DNA from: Hansfordia pulvinata | Taxonomy: Eukaryota; Ascomycota; Sordariomycetes; Xylariales | NCBI GenBank assembly: GCA_006538405.1 | Contig: BJKQ01000010.1 | Span: 2,232,001 to 2,296,000, forward strand | Direction: 5' to 3' | DNA length: 64,000 nt | The notes under the pieces: model-generated | What the model saw: the letters and a program-made list of their open reading frames with translations, nothing else | Database searches by the model: none | Told to the model about the DNA's origin: nothing | Shown: one piece after another, positions 1 through 11,700 of the stretch | Layout: every line of letters begins with the position of its first letter | Position numbering within the stretch: position 1 is the stretch's first letter | Made by a program: the position numbers and the translations under genes

Positions 1-139
1 CCTCACAGAGGTCCTTTCTCGAAACATTATATACTCCTGGTGGCCTCCCCGTACCCCTCTCTCTGCGTCTCCCTCTACATCTCTCCTTTCTCTCACTCCG
101 TTTGGCAGGGAATCACCCACCCCCGGCGCGACTCCCACG

Positions 140-2063
140 TCAGCCGCCCCGGGCCGCGGAGATGATGATGTCGGCGGCCTGCTCGGCCAAGGCGTACGTG
201 GCGACCTGCAGGTGGCCGGTGATGCAGACGGGGAAGACGGAGGCGTCGACGACGCGCAGGGCCCGGACGCCCTTGACGCGCAGGTCCGCGTCGACCACCT
301 TGCCCATGGCGGCGGTGCCCATGGGGTGTGCGATGGAGCTGTGAAGGGGGGGGGCGTGTTAGCCAGACGAGATCCAAGAGAAGAAAGAAGCAGAAGAAAA
401 AGCACAAAAGCCCCCGAGCCGAACCTTGCCACGACTGACGAGATACGACATCCGGAAAAAAGAAAAAAACAGAAAAGGGGAGCGAGAATAGAAACTCACC
501 CAACGCCAGCCCTCACTCGGGCGTCGAGATACTCGTCGCTCGACTCGGGCGTGAGCCCCTTCTCCTCCTCCCCCTCGCCCCCTCCGGGGACCAGCTCCCC
601 GTCAAACACCTCGCGGCCGAACTCGGTGCGGTCGCCGGCGGCGAAGCGCGCCTGCAGGCGCAGCGCCTCGCGGGCGACGTACCGGTCGACGGCGGACGCG
701 CACAGGCGCGGGTCGACGACGGGGTCCGCGGCCGGGTCGGAGCCCGAGGCCAGGCGGACGGTGCCGCGGGACGTGGTGAGCATGTTGACCGCGATGAACG
801 TGCAGCTCTGCTGATGCTGCTGCTGCGCCGCCTTATTGTCCTCCTCCTCCTCCTCCTCCTCCCCTCCGCCCTCTCCTTCCTCCCGGGCCGAGTTGAGGGC
901 GGAGCCGGCGTACATGAGCACGAGCTCGACAAAGGCGCGCGGGCGGCTCAGCAGCGGGTGCGTCGCCGGGTCGACGTCCTCCGGCCCGTTCGCTCCCTCG
1001 GCGTCCTCGGCGATGGCGCGCCGGAGCCCGTCCTTGGGCACGTCGGCCGTCACCACGAACTCGGACGGGTAGCCCCAGGCGTACTGGGGCCGGCGGAACA
1101 GCGGGTTGGCCGAGCCCAGGACCCAGCCCGCCGACGGGTCGCGCACGCGCCACTCGGCCAAAGTCAGCGGGTGGTCGGCCAGGTTGGCGCCGACGTCGGG
1201 CGAGTCCACCACCACCCCGACCCCCGCGGCGGCGACGCCCATCTCGCGCAGGTGCGCCGCCGGACCGATCCCCGAGAGCATCAGGGCCTGCGGCGTGCGG
1301 TACGCGCCGGCCGAGAGGATGACCTCTCCTCCTCTCCCCTTTTCGGTGGTGGTGGTGGTGCGGATCTCGGTGCCGTCGGCCAGCTGGATGCCCACGGCCC
1401 TGGGGTCCTGCTCTGCGGGCTCTCTCTCCCCGCCTTCTTCTTCTCCGGGGCTCCCTCCTCCCTCGAGAAGCACCCGCCGCACCAGCGCGCCCGTCAGCAC
1501 GTCGACGTCGGCCAGCGAGTACGTCTCCGGGGCGATCTGGCGGCGCCCGTCGCGCCGGTTCTCCTGCAGCTCGGCGACGCCCAGCGGCGAGCCCGCGTTG
1601 CCGTCCAGCGCGCCCTCCTCTCCGTCCGCAGTGGCAGCAGCCCCGGCAGTAGCCCCGGCCGGCCCGATGCCGACGTCGGCCCAGGCCCGCAGCGCGCGCT
1701 CCCGCAGCGGGAACCGCCGGTCCGTCGACGTGATGGACTGGATGTGCACGGGGCCGTCGTAGCCGTGCTGGTCCCGGGCCGGCTCCGCGTACACCTTCTT
1801 CTCCTTCGTCTTGTTCTCGATCCCGTCTCCGCTCTCGGGGTGGTCATTGCCGTGGTTGTGCCGGTTGTTGCTGAAGAGCCTCTCCGTTCGGCGCATGTAC
1901 GGCAGCTGCCCTGCGTAGCTCCAGCGCGCGTCGCCGACCAGCTCTCCCCACTCGTCATACTCGGTCCTGTCGCCGCGGAGCCAGCCGGCTTTTTTTTGTT
2001 TATTGACTTTGTGAGCGCATTCGCAGCTGGATGCACTGGTCTGGGGGAAGGAAGACGAAGTTC

Positions 2064-2097
<34 letters not shown>

Positions 2098-2449
2098 ACT
2101 CACCGACGTTGATGACGGTGCCGCCGCCCAACGCCTTGCCGGCAGCGAGGTCGATGCGGCGCCCGCCGAGGTGCTCCTGCGGGGCGCTGCGGTACCGCCA
2201 GTCGAGGTCGCCGCCCATGAGCGACAGGCCCGGCGCGTACAGTATGTCCTCGCGGCCGCGCACGTCCGGCCCGGCCTCGACCACCAGCACGCGAGGCCTC
2301 CTCCTCTCCTCTGCCCCGGCGGCGGCGGCGGCGGCGGCGGCGGAGGCGTGCCGCAGCCGGTGCGCCACCACCGAGCCCGCCAGCCCGCCGCCCACGACGA
2401 TGTAGTCCCAGGCCACGCGCTGGGCCTCGGCGGCCGTGATGCTCGGCAT
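140..2449 (-). CDS. GMC-family FAD-dependent oxidoreductase, 3 exons
   Basis: Exons 2449-2104, 1988-500 and 338-140 (GTGAGT donors) join in frame to about 677 aa. The N-terminus shows the FAD-binding Rossmann motif [12 protein letters not shown] (about residues 14-25), VLVVEAGPD, the first GMC signature [13 protein letters not shown] (about 100-112), the second signature [19 protein letters not shown] (about 338-356), and at the C-terminus the paired active-site histidines in [10 protein letters not shown] (about H616) and GHLQ (about H654). The family oxidises alcohols, sugars or choline using FAD and usually oxygen; the substrate cannot be told here. No signal peptide is seen, so it is probably intracellular. 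Low-complexity inserts (about 160-200, E/Q-rich about 500-530) lengthen it beyond the usual 550-620 aa. Intron 1 carries a T28 run in the sense strand just after the donor. Confidence 0.9.
2067..2094. repeat. A28/T28 homopolymer inside GMC intron 1
   Basis: Twenty-eight consecutive A on the plus strand, T in the gene sense. It starts a few bases after the 5' splice site GTGAGTCTC, an unusual place for a long T run, which normally sits before the acceptor. Confidence 0.9.
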
Positions 2450-2484
2450 GTTTGAAGAAGCTGTTCGAGGTTATAGAAGCGTGC

Positions 2485-2508
2485 GGGGGGGGGGGGGGGG
2501 GGGGGGGG
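2485..2508. repeat. G24 homopolymer in the GMC 5' leader/promoter
   Basis: Twenty-four G on the plus strand; in the sense of the GMC gene this is C24 ending about 35 nt upstream of its ATG. Confidence 0.9.
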
Positions 2509-2895
2509 AAGGGTGTTGTTGGTTCAGGGAAATCAGAAGGACACACACGCCTCTGGTGATACAACCGTGCCGACTCTTTGCAAGAAGCTGCCCCAGCTAA
2601 CTAAGTACTGCCGTTGCAAAGTCCCTGGCGTTTCCAGCGAAGCACACCTCGGAGACGAAGAGTGGAAGGGAGATAGACTGCCGAGGGGACGTCATTCTCT
2701 ATTTGAACCGCAGATGCCGTAGCCCACCTGGCGTCGAGCCATCCGACTTTCCCTAGCGGGACGCAGCCCGTCAGCTCTACCGGCTGATACAATACAAATA
2801 ACCCGCACGCCGCCTGCAGCAGCTTGCGCGCTCGCCCCGCGGCCAAGAGGCGCCGCCCGGCCGTGCAAGTCATGCAGGATCCTTTCGCTCCTCGC

Positions 2896-2914
2896 TACCT
2901 ACCTAAGGTAGGTA
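2896..2914. repeat. Perfect inverted repeat TACCTACCT-A-AGGTAGGTA
   Basis: Nine-base arms around one central base. The half-site TAGGTA recurs in most spacers of this window (for example 5130-5144, 5828-5848, 31204-31228, 51650-51660). Confidence 0.7.
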
Positions 2915-3542
2915 AGCTAGATGCTGCGCTGGGAGAGGGCTGAGCCAGTCCTGCTAGCCAGGTTGGTAATTGGCGGGCCGGGTGAGGGGTTGGCCACCCA
3001 TGTTGCGAGAGCTGACAGCTCACGCATCCATTCTGTAGGTGGCTATGGTCTCCTCGTGCCGGTGGCCCGGCAGACGAGACGTCTGTGTGTGCGTGTGTGT
3101 GTGTGTGTGTCTGCATAAAAAGGTGCAGCTTGGATCGGGCCCCTCGGGCTGCGTGCGCGGACTCTGCTCCGACGAGGAGCCATTCTGATAGCGTCGACGT
3201 CGATGAAGAAATACCAGATAGAAGACTAAATCTCTAGTGATCGCATTCTCGTCTGAAGTGGGAGCAGCAGAGAAAGCAGTGCCCGTGAGCGGACCTCTGT
3301 ACCACGGCATCCCACGCGATCCACTAAAGCTACAGTCGGACACGCCTATCAAAACAACAGCCTGTACAAATACGGAAGAGTAATCGTATACAAGCCCGTC
3401 CACGGACACAGAGGCCAGTCGCGTGTTGAATAGGTATGCGAGACTTTCAGAATATCGGCCCGTCGCGACGGATCCGCGCCTGTGGCACGCCCATTTCTTC
3501 GCCATGATCCAACCCCGGTGACTCTCCTTCCATCTCCGGAAC

Positions 3543-3575
3543 ATGAACAACAACAACAACAACAACAACAACAAC
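3543..3575. repeat. (AAC)n microsatellite
   Basis: About eleven AAC/CAA units, ending some ten bases beyond the stop codon of the paraoxonase-like gene, so it is (GTT)n in the start of that gene's 3' UTR. Confidence 0.85.
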
Positions 3576-3585
3576 GGCCCCTGCG

Positions 3586-5026
3586 TCACTCCCTCCAGAC
3601 AAGCAAGCCCCTGGCATACAGCCCGGCGACGACGCCGACCCCGCGGCCCTCGTCCCGCGCCGCCGTCGCCGAGGTCGGGTACTCCGTGTCGACGTACAGG
3701 TCGCGCAGGCCGCCCGCCTCGCTCCACTCGGCCACCCACGACGTCGCCAGCCCCCGCTGCTGCCCGTTCGACGCGCAGTACGCGCGCGTCTCCTCGTCCG
3801 CCGCCGCCGCCAGCGTCTTCGCGTCGCCGTTGCCGTTGCACACGCGCCGCGTCAGCGCGAACCGGAACGTCGTCGGCGGGTGCGCGTGGCCCGCGACCAG
3901 CAGGCGGCCCGAGGGCCGCGACACGGACAGGTTGTCGGGCATGAAGGGCACGCGGAAGGTGCGGCGGAGGGCCAGCTTGGGGGCCGGTGGCGGTGGTGGG
4001 CTGCTCGTGGCCGTCTTCTTCTTCGTAGTAGTAGTAGTGCTGCTGCTGCTGATGCTGGCGTCGACGTCGTACAGGTAGATGGCGGCGGTGCTGGTCGAGG
4101 CGACGGCGAGCGTGGTCGCGTTGAGGAACTCGACGCCGTTGGCGTACGGCAGGCTGGCGACCACGTGCGCGGCGACGTTGTCGTCGCCGTCGTCCTCCGG
4201 CAGCCTGACGTGCACCACCGTGCCCGTGGGCAGGCGCAGGTACGTCTCGAGCTGGCTCAGCAGGGCGCCGTCGCGCTGCAGGAAGCGGTGGTCGTTGGTG
4301 ACGTAGAACTCGGTCGCCGACACGGCCGCGATCGAGTTGGGCCCGCGCACCAGCGGGTGGAGCACCGTCCGCAGGTGCGTCGCCGTGGCCCGCCCCGCGT
4401 CCAGCCGGAACACCTCGACCCGCGAGCCCCCGGCGCCCCGCGCGTGGTTGCACACGAACAGCGTCTGCGAGGCCTCGTCCAGCGCCATCCCCAGCGTGTG
4501 CAGGTCCTTCTGCTTCTTCCCGCCCCCGTCCTCCTCGTGGAAGCCCAGCAGCTCGACCCGCGTCAGGGCCGCCGAGTCCGGCAGCGACGCGTCCTTGTAG
4601 TCGAACAGGTAGAGGGCCGCGGTCGGCTTGTCGTTATCGCCGTCGCCGTCCTCGTCGTCGTCTTCCTCAAAGATGCCCATGACCGTGTTCCACCGCTCGC
4701 GGCCCGGGTCGCACGCCGTCAGGGCCAGGCCCCGGTCCTCGAGCAGCAGCACGTCCTCGCAGCTGCGCACGCGGTCGGCGAAGCGGATCTCGTGCCCGCC
4801 GCGCCCCAGGGCGTTGACGCGCGCCAGCCGCTCGGGCGCGTTCTTGTAGAAGGTGTCGCGGAGCACGTGGTAGCGCTCGTACAGGAACGGCGCCAGCGCC
4901 GCCAGCGCCACGATGAGCTGCGGAGGGGAGAGCGGAGGCAGTGTCAGGGCGGAGACGGGGACGTTAAAAAAAAAAGGGGCGGGAAGGGGGGTGAGGGACG
5001 CTTACGATGCCACGGACGACGGCCAT
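3586..5026 (-). CDS. Paraoxonase/arylesterase-like (SMP-30 superfamily) protein, membrane-anchored
   Basis: A 7-codon first exon (5026-5006, donor GTAAGC) joins exon 4917-3586 in phase 0 to give about 450 aa. The joined N-terminus MAVVRGILIVALAALAPFL is an uncleaved-looking hydrophobic anchor, as in paraoxonases. Beta-propeller hallmarks follow: LHTLGMALDEASQTLFVCNH, GPNSIAAVSATEFYVTNDH (the calcium-site Asn/Asp pattern), YANGVEFLNATTLAVAS and FMPDNLSV. Family members hydrolyse lactones and aryl esters in a calcium-dependent way; the fungal substrate is unknown. Two low-complexity inserts are present: an acidic EEDDDEDGDGDND stretch near 150 and an S/T/K/P stretch near 300. The exon 1 assignment rests on frame, splice sites and the hydrophobic segment it completes. 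Confidence 0.82.
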
Positions 5027-5893
5027 GTCGACGGCGATGTTGGTGATGCTGGGTTGGAGCTCTGTTTACTTTCGGTTGCTTAGGTGATGGGATCGGAGGT
5101 CAACAATTGCGGGAGGTACCGCAAGCACGTAGGTAGGTAGGTGGAGGGAAGAAAGAAGAGTGGTGGAATCACAAGCTTCCGTCTTGTCGCGACCGAATAC
5201 ACTGGAGCAGCAATTGCCGACTGCAGACCACCTTACCTGCTCCGTTATGGTTACAGTAAGTAGGTATAGGTTAGGTGGTAGTCAAGCACGAGCGAGAAGA
5301 ACAGAGTCGAACCAAAGCAGTGGCGGCAACGCGGCTGACATCGCGGCTGACTCGTCCCCGCCCGAGGGTTCGCGGGTCTGGGTCTACCAGGTGATCAGCA
5401 CCAGCGCCGCTCGGGTTGATCTGGTTTCATTCGCGGCGGATGCGTCGGATGCTCAGCTCGGCTCACTGTCAGCTCAGCTGCTCTACTTTACTCTACGAGC
5501 AGCCGCGACGCCACCTTTAGGCGCATATTCTTTCGGCCGGCCGCTATTTGCACCATGAGCTACCTGCTCGCGGTAATAAGCTCCCCCGCCCAGTCCATCC
5601 ATCCACCAAGTCAAGCTCACTCTACATCATTACGGTATCCTTGCCCTTTTGCGACTGGCGCCGCAGAGCTCGCAAGGCGACGCTTTGGTTGCGGGCGAGG
5701 TTTGCTGCATTCCGGCCGTAAAGGACGAGCAGGCCCGGAATCCCTGCTATCTATTCACACCCACGCGAGCGACATGTCTGCCTGCCAGCCTGCCAGCCTG
5801 CCAGCCAGCCAGGAGCCGGAAGACTAGGTACCTGTCAGGTAGGTAAAGATCAATGCCATCTTCATTGCCCTCCTTTCACTCTTGACTGCATCT
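5027..5893. other. Intergenic spacer
   Basis: No gene seen. Contains TAGGTAGGTAGGT at 5130-5144, a related stretch near 5258-5280 and a (CCAG/CCTG)n tract near 5780-5815. A tRNA-like T-loop near 5306 does not fold. Confidence 0.7.
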
Positions 5894-7477
5894 CTAAGAG
5901 GTCCCGCTCTCCATCGCACACGCCCGGAGCTCTGGCTTTCCCTGCCTTTCGGCATCCCCCGTCCGGCCCCAGGCTTCTCTTCTCGTTCGCTGCCGCTTGC
6001 TGCCGGCTTGTGGCTCCGCGTCGTCAACAGCCCCGCGCCGACGCTTCCGCGCCCCGCCACCCCGCGACGACCCTGCCTTGCTCCTAGGGCTGCCGCCGAC
6101 GCTCGATCGCAGCTTCTCCTCTTCCCGGTCGAGCTCGCGAGCCCGCTGGTTGGCCGCGTCGACGAACCGCTCGCGCCAGTCTCGCGCCAGCTCCCTCGAG
6201 TTCTGGAACGCAGTCATGCCCCTCACGTATCCTTCGTGGCTGTCCTCCATGCAGACCTTGGCGAGCAGGGTTCTGTGGTAGGTGTGTCCCGCCGCCCCAT
6301 CCGGACCCGGCGGCGCCAGGTGGTGGGCGAAGAAACTGAAGACGTCCGCATGGAGCAACGCCGAGAGGGCATATGCCTTGCCGTCGTAGATGATCGGCTC
6401 CCCCTCTCTGCCGTAGTTCTGCAAGCTGTGCATCATGAGGGCCCCGTGTGCCCCGTCCAACGTGATTTGGTTTACCCCGACGTCGTTGCGACCCCCCGGG
6501 CTCTTGAATTCGAGGTAGAAATTCGGGGCCAGGGGAAACCCGACCCCCCGTCTCGGCTGGATGATCTTCGACAGGTCGTTTCTCACTCTCTTGTCCACGC
6601 TGGACAACGTGGCCCCGTCAACCCAGTCAGGCCAGGGCTTGACCGTCTTGCCGCCTGTGATGGACGCCACGTTCAGAAAAGGAAGGTCCCGACCATTGCA
6701 AATCTCAGTGTCGCCTTCCAGCAAACGCGCCATCTTACTGGCTTGATAGTGCTCGCCCTCCACACTGACGATTGCTTGCAATGACTCCCAATCGGCCAAT
6801 GTGGCATCCGACAACGACAGAGATGGCCTGGGCACTTTCATTGCCGTCATGATCTCTTCGTAGTTCATCGGCTGCGGACCTTTACTGTTCCCGTCGTACC
6901 ACGGGAACAAGATGCGATGATCCACAAGATGCTGCTTGAAATTGGCGTCGTAGGCCGACGAGCGTCTCTGTCGCCGCTCTTTCTCTCTCGTTGTCGCGTC
7001 GCCTTGTTCACGGCTAGGGGGCGTGGAACCTGAGGGCATTTCCTCCACCATTCCGGGCACCCAATACTGCAGTATTCGTCAGTGGGAAGATGCACCACAG
7101 GGACGTTTGTATCATACCCCGCGTATGTCGCTCATGTCAGGGCCGCCCCCTCGTGAGAATCGAGCAAGGCCCGGCAGAGTCCTCGTTCGGGCCTCTGTGG
7201 GATGTCTGTGGGCCACGCCAGCACGGAGCTTGTTCCGTCTATCGAGTTCTTTCAAGGCTCGAGACGTAAGGCGGACTCGAGGGAGCTGATCGTAGAACTC
7301 CGGATCGAAGTTGTCGTGCCAGATATTAGGGGGCTCCAAGATCGAAGCCTCACTCTTGTCCGTAGTTGGAGTCGAGGTTAATCTCAAGATCGATTTTGCC
7401 CCGCTGGGAAGATTCTCGGCCGGCAACCAGTCGTCAGGTGTGTCGCCTCCCCTCGTCGAAGGCTGCTCCATTGGCAT
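5894..7477 (-). CDS. Fungal hypothetical protein with E-x-K (PD-(D/E)XK-like) motif
   Basis: Exon 1 7477-7118 and exon 2 7066-5894 (donor GTATGA, acceptor CTGCAG) join in phase 0 to about 510 aa. Exon 1 has the segment LTSRALKELDRRN. Exon 2 carries the core PNFYLEFKSPGGRNDVGVNQ followed by ALMMHSLQNYG, IYDGKAYALSALLHADVFSF and a C-terminal basic tail with KRRR and KRQRTRR that could be a nuclear signal. The layout matches a widespread fungal family in which 'PNF-(F/Y)-L-E/A-x-K' precedes 'A..G.HSLQ.YG'; the E-F-K tripeptide after a beta-strand resembles a PD-(D/E)XK nuclease core. No catalytic role is proven. A TATATAAG box lies only about 7 nt before the chosen ATG, so the true start is uncertain. 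Confidence 0.72.
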
Positions 7478-8729
7478 GGCTTATATAGGTAGGCGAAGTA
7501 TAAGCAGTCTTTCTGGTACCAGAACCTGATTCACACAACTGCCTCTGGAGCTGCGCTTCGTGGCGTCCCTCGGGCGGCAGACGACTCTTGAGAGTGGGCA
7601 AAGGGTTAGAGAGGTGCAATCGTCGGCCAGTCGAACGTAAACATGCCAAAGCGAGTGCAGTGCCATGTAGCCAATGGTGTATGGAACCGATCCTTTACTT
7701 GTGCAACGACACTACCCGCTGAGTATGAGACTCGCCCTCGTGACAGCCAACAAGCAGCTCATGGAATCGTGAATGGCTTTCTGTTTTTGTTGAGGCTTTG
7801 CATTCGATGTCGTCGAGTGTCACCTGACCTGCAGGGGCCGACAGGTTGCACATGTTCCCGTCCCGACACGCGCGGCTATTTTTGGGTAGCATCCGAAAGC
7901 ATTGTGCTACTCCCCGCTGTCTCCTGGGAATCCATGGAGAGTGCGAAGAGAGAGACGTTCGCCGCATGAGAATCAAGCGCAACGAGTATGGCTGCAACGG
8001 TGGCGGGAATAATAGATGGGTAGAAGGGAGAGCCTGCCGGTCTGCCCTATTTGCCCAGTTCCACTCGATATTCCCCCTTTTCACGATTGTATCTTCCATT
8101 TATATGCTGAGATACATCCATTCTGATAGACTGCGAATGGCTCGGAAGACGTTGAACCAGTTGCTGCGGAACTCAACACGGCGGACAGGTTCGGTCTCCG
8201 TCCAAGCCAGTAGATACGCTTGATAGATTGAATCCAGCCTGCGAGGTCTAACGGACTGTCATTATAATGTAGAGGTAACCAAGGTGTACAGGAATGTTGT
8301 GCTATCTATATATAGGAAGACTCTTGCCACCAATACTACGCGACGATGCACACCGATGACTCAATCTGCCCCCAATTGTCCGACTTGTACTCGTCCCCTC
8401 AGTCGCACATACCGAGTGGCCGTATTCTCATCATTCTGCGCCATGTCCCTAACCAGCATGCCCACCCATCAACGCCTTTGCTAACCCAGAAGAGTGCCTT
8501 TTGAGGCTCGCAACTCCTCGGCATGACAGAAGCCCAAGTACGATTTATAAGGAAAGCGCTAAGTTTTGGAACTGCTCATCCCACGGAGCCCGGTCCCGGC
8601 ATCTTCATCTCTTCAAGCTTCCTCGTCCTGCCTCAAATGGCAAAGCCCCGACCATGCCGGAACGATGTACTGCCAGGCACATAGGCTCGCCAACAGACCG
8701 TGGCACTAACCCACTGCGCAGGAGCTCTC
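7478..8729. other. Intergenic spacer
   Basis: About 1.25 kb without a supportable gene; several short open frames lack coding character. It is less GC-rich than the genes beside it. Confidence 0.6.
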
Positions 8730-11700
8730 CTATGAGCCTGCCGACACGGAAGTCTTCTTCCTGGAGGGCGAGCGCAGTTCCTGCATCGAGCCTCCGCTAA
8801 GAATTCTTGAACCCATCGCACTCCCACTGCCGGAAGTGACCCCAGCAGCCGAGGTCAGGCTTTCCTCCATCTCATCCAGAGCGGATTTCTTGACCATAAG
8901 TTCCGGGTCGATTTCGTCTCCTCCAATGAAGGTCCAGCTCTCTTCCTCGTCGTCTTCATCCATCAAGGACGTCCCTCCGTCTCCAGCACCCTGGCCAGTA
9001 GACTGTGCTGCAAACGCCGCGTTCTTGCCCACCTTGGACTTCACTAGGCTCTTGGCATACTCGAGGTCTCGGTAGATGGATTGGATCGCAATATCGACGC
9101 CGTTCTCCTGCGCCATGTTAGCAAAATGAGTGGAAATCATGTGACGACGATTGCTTACGTTTCGAATCTCCTCTCCAGGACGCGGGCTTTGCAGATCATC
9201 CTCTCGGAGTGGGTGGCCTCCCATAACGCGCGTGCAAAGGTGTTGGTGCCCCATTTCTTCAGACAGATCCCGACCCCGAGATCCTCAACACGGCCGCCGA
9301 AGAAGAACTGGTCACCAAAGAACGGACGGATGATGGTCGGGATGCCGGCCCGCAGGCTGGCCCCCGTGGTCCCCGAGCCACCGTGATGGGCAGCAGCGTC
9401 CATCTGGGCGAAGAGCCAGTCGTGTGGTGCGCTCTTGATCTGGAAGATCTCAGCCGGGAGCTTTTGCTCTGGCACCGACGCATTTTCGTTGCCCAGGCGA
9501 TCCGACCATCCTTTGGACAGCACACATCTGACGTCAGCTTTGAGCACCGCGTCAATAACTTCCTGCGTCATCCTGGCCGGGTCGTTCACGATGATGGAGC
9601 CGAAGCCAACGTAGACAAGCTTTTTGTCGTCCTTGCGTGCCGTGTCAATGAATTCTTTCAGGTCGTCGGGCGGCGTCCACTCGGTGCCTTCATCCAGAAA
9701 CCAGTAGCCCGTCACCCGAATCCAGTCGCTGAAGTCGAGCGGAGGCGCCACAACAGATGGCGAGAAGTTGTAGAGGAATGGCACCTTGTTCGGCTGCATC
9801 TTCTCAAGGTTGGTGCTGGGCAAGCCCAAAATCGTGTTACGCCATCTGTTGACCTGCCCAGCTGTGGCCTTCCAGAACACGTTGTCAAACATGACGTAGG
9901 TCACGTAGTTGTAAGCGCCACCCATCTTGTGTTCGGGCATCACGAAGGCGTGGGGATAAGCACGCGTGCGAGTCCACGGCATGGTAAAAGCCCGGAAGTA
10001 GGGGATGTTGAGAGCCTCAGCAATGTGGATGCCTGCCATAGCGCTTGGGCTCTCAATCAGCAGATCAGATCCTTTGCAGGCGTAGAAGGCTGATTCAAGC
10101 AGCTCGTCCAACCAGCCCCTGAATTTCGAGTTGGCTTCTCGAAGGAACGCCCAGGTGAACGTGCCGTTCTGGATACAGATACGCATCAGCTCGCTGGGGT
10201 CTCCTTCGACCGGCGCAAACTCGATTCCGTGACTCTCGATCCAGGACTGGAATTCCCGGTGGGTGGCTATGCGAGGCTGGTGGCCGTCGTCTATGAGTCT
10301 TTTGCACAAAGCTATGTAGGGCTGCACATCACCTCGTGATCCAATCGTGAGACAAGTGATTTTCATCGGCTCGGCAGGCTTGAAGTTTAGGAACGATGCT
10401 CTTGGGTCGTCGAAGAGAATCGTAGGTGACGAGTCGCCGAGCCCCGAAGTATGCTGGGGAAGCTTGACATCGTGTTCCGGGTTGAGCTGTACACGAGCCC
10501 GGTCCAAAGCATCTCGCTCGGCAGCAGCCTCGTCGGCAAGGGTCTTCTCGTCCCTGTCCAGAATTTCCGAGTCTTGCAAGTCTTGGTTGGCCTCAAGACT
10601 GCGAAGTAGTGTGACGGTGCAGTCGTCTCGGTGGTCAGCTCGGCTGAATTCGAAGAAGAGCTCCTCGTGGCCTCTGATGACGATCACAAGACCCGAGTAG
10701 CCAAAGCGGAAGCCTTTCTCCTTATCCACGTTTTCGATATCTTTCAGAGGCAAGATGAGCTTCGTACGAGTTCCGGGCAGGAGGCTGCGGAAGCAAAAAT
10801 TTCGATCGCTGATGTAGATCTTGCCGTAGAGTGGCAGGACACGCGTCAGGAACGCGAAATAGGTGGCCTGGAGCTTCTCGGTTTCCGGAAGAGCAAAGTG
10901 GCTCTGGAACCGCTCAGTCGCGCTTGCGATCTGATCGTCATCGTCATCGTCAAACTCTTCGTCTGTTCTGAGGCCCGGCTGCTCGTTGTAGTGTTTGTGC
11001 TGGCCCTTCCACATGCCCGAAACCTTCTCGACGTAGCCCATAGATTCGGTTGCAAGAAGACTGCTCATCTGGCGGCCAGTTTGATTCAGGTATTGAGCGA
11101 GCTTGCCGGCTCTTTGCAGGGGGTAGGAGCCAATCTTGACAAGGTTCTGCAGCGACGGCGGATCTGAAAGGGCTGGATCTTTCTGGCTGTTCTGGCTAGT
11201 CTCCTCGACGTTCCCCGTGGTTGCGGCGTGTTTAGGGCGGGGTATCGCCACGGCTTCTGTTTCGCGATTCGTGCGGTGGCTGATAGACCGCGCTCTACCC
11301 GAGTGCTGCGAAGCCGAAGGAGAATGTGGAATCGTGGGGTTGTGGAACACTGCGCTGCCTCGAAGGATTTGGCTACCTGAGGGGTCTTCGGTGGTTGACT
11401 CGAGGAAGGCAGACATGCCACTTGGGTCCTCGACAGATGATGGAAAGAAGGAATCAGATGATTCGTGCTTTTCGTGCTGCTTTATCCGGTTCCCGCTTCG
11501 AGATCGGCTCACACTAAAGCTTCTCCCAAAACGTTGTGCCGGTTTGTCAACGTCGGAGCTCCGACTTTTGGAACGGGATGTGCCGGACCCAGTGCGGACC
11601 AAGTCGGCGCTGGCTTTCGGGCTTTGCGGGTCCTTGGCGCCCGTGGGGGAGACTGGGGCCAATGTTGCTCTGACGCAGCTATTCAGCCGGTGCGGGCTGC

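Larger units (their letters stand above)
2450..3585. other. Intergenic spacer
   Basis: No convincing gene. It holds a G24 run, an inverted repeat at 2896-2914, a (GT)n tract near 3083-3110 and an (AAC)n tract. It should contain the promoter of the GMC gene and the 3' end of the paraoxonase-like gene. Confidence 0.7.

Noticed and set aside
5290..5330. tRNA-like T-loop GGTTCGACTC on the minus strand
   Set aside because: The T-stem does not pair and there is no acceptor or anticodon stem.
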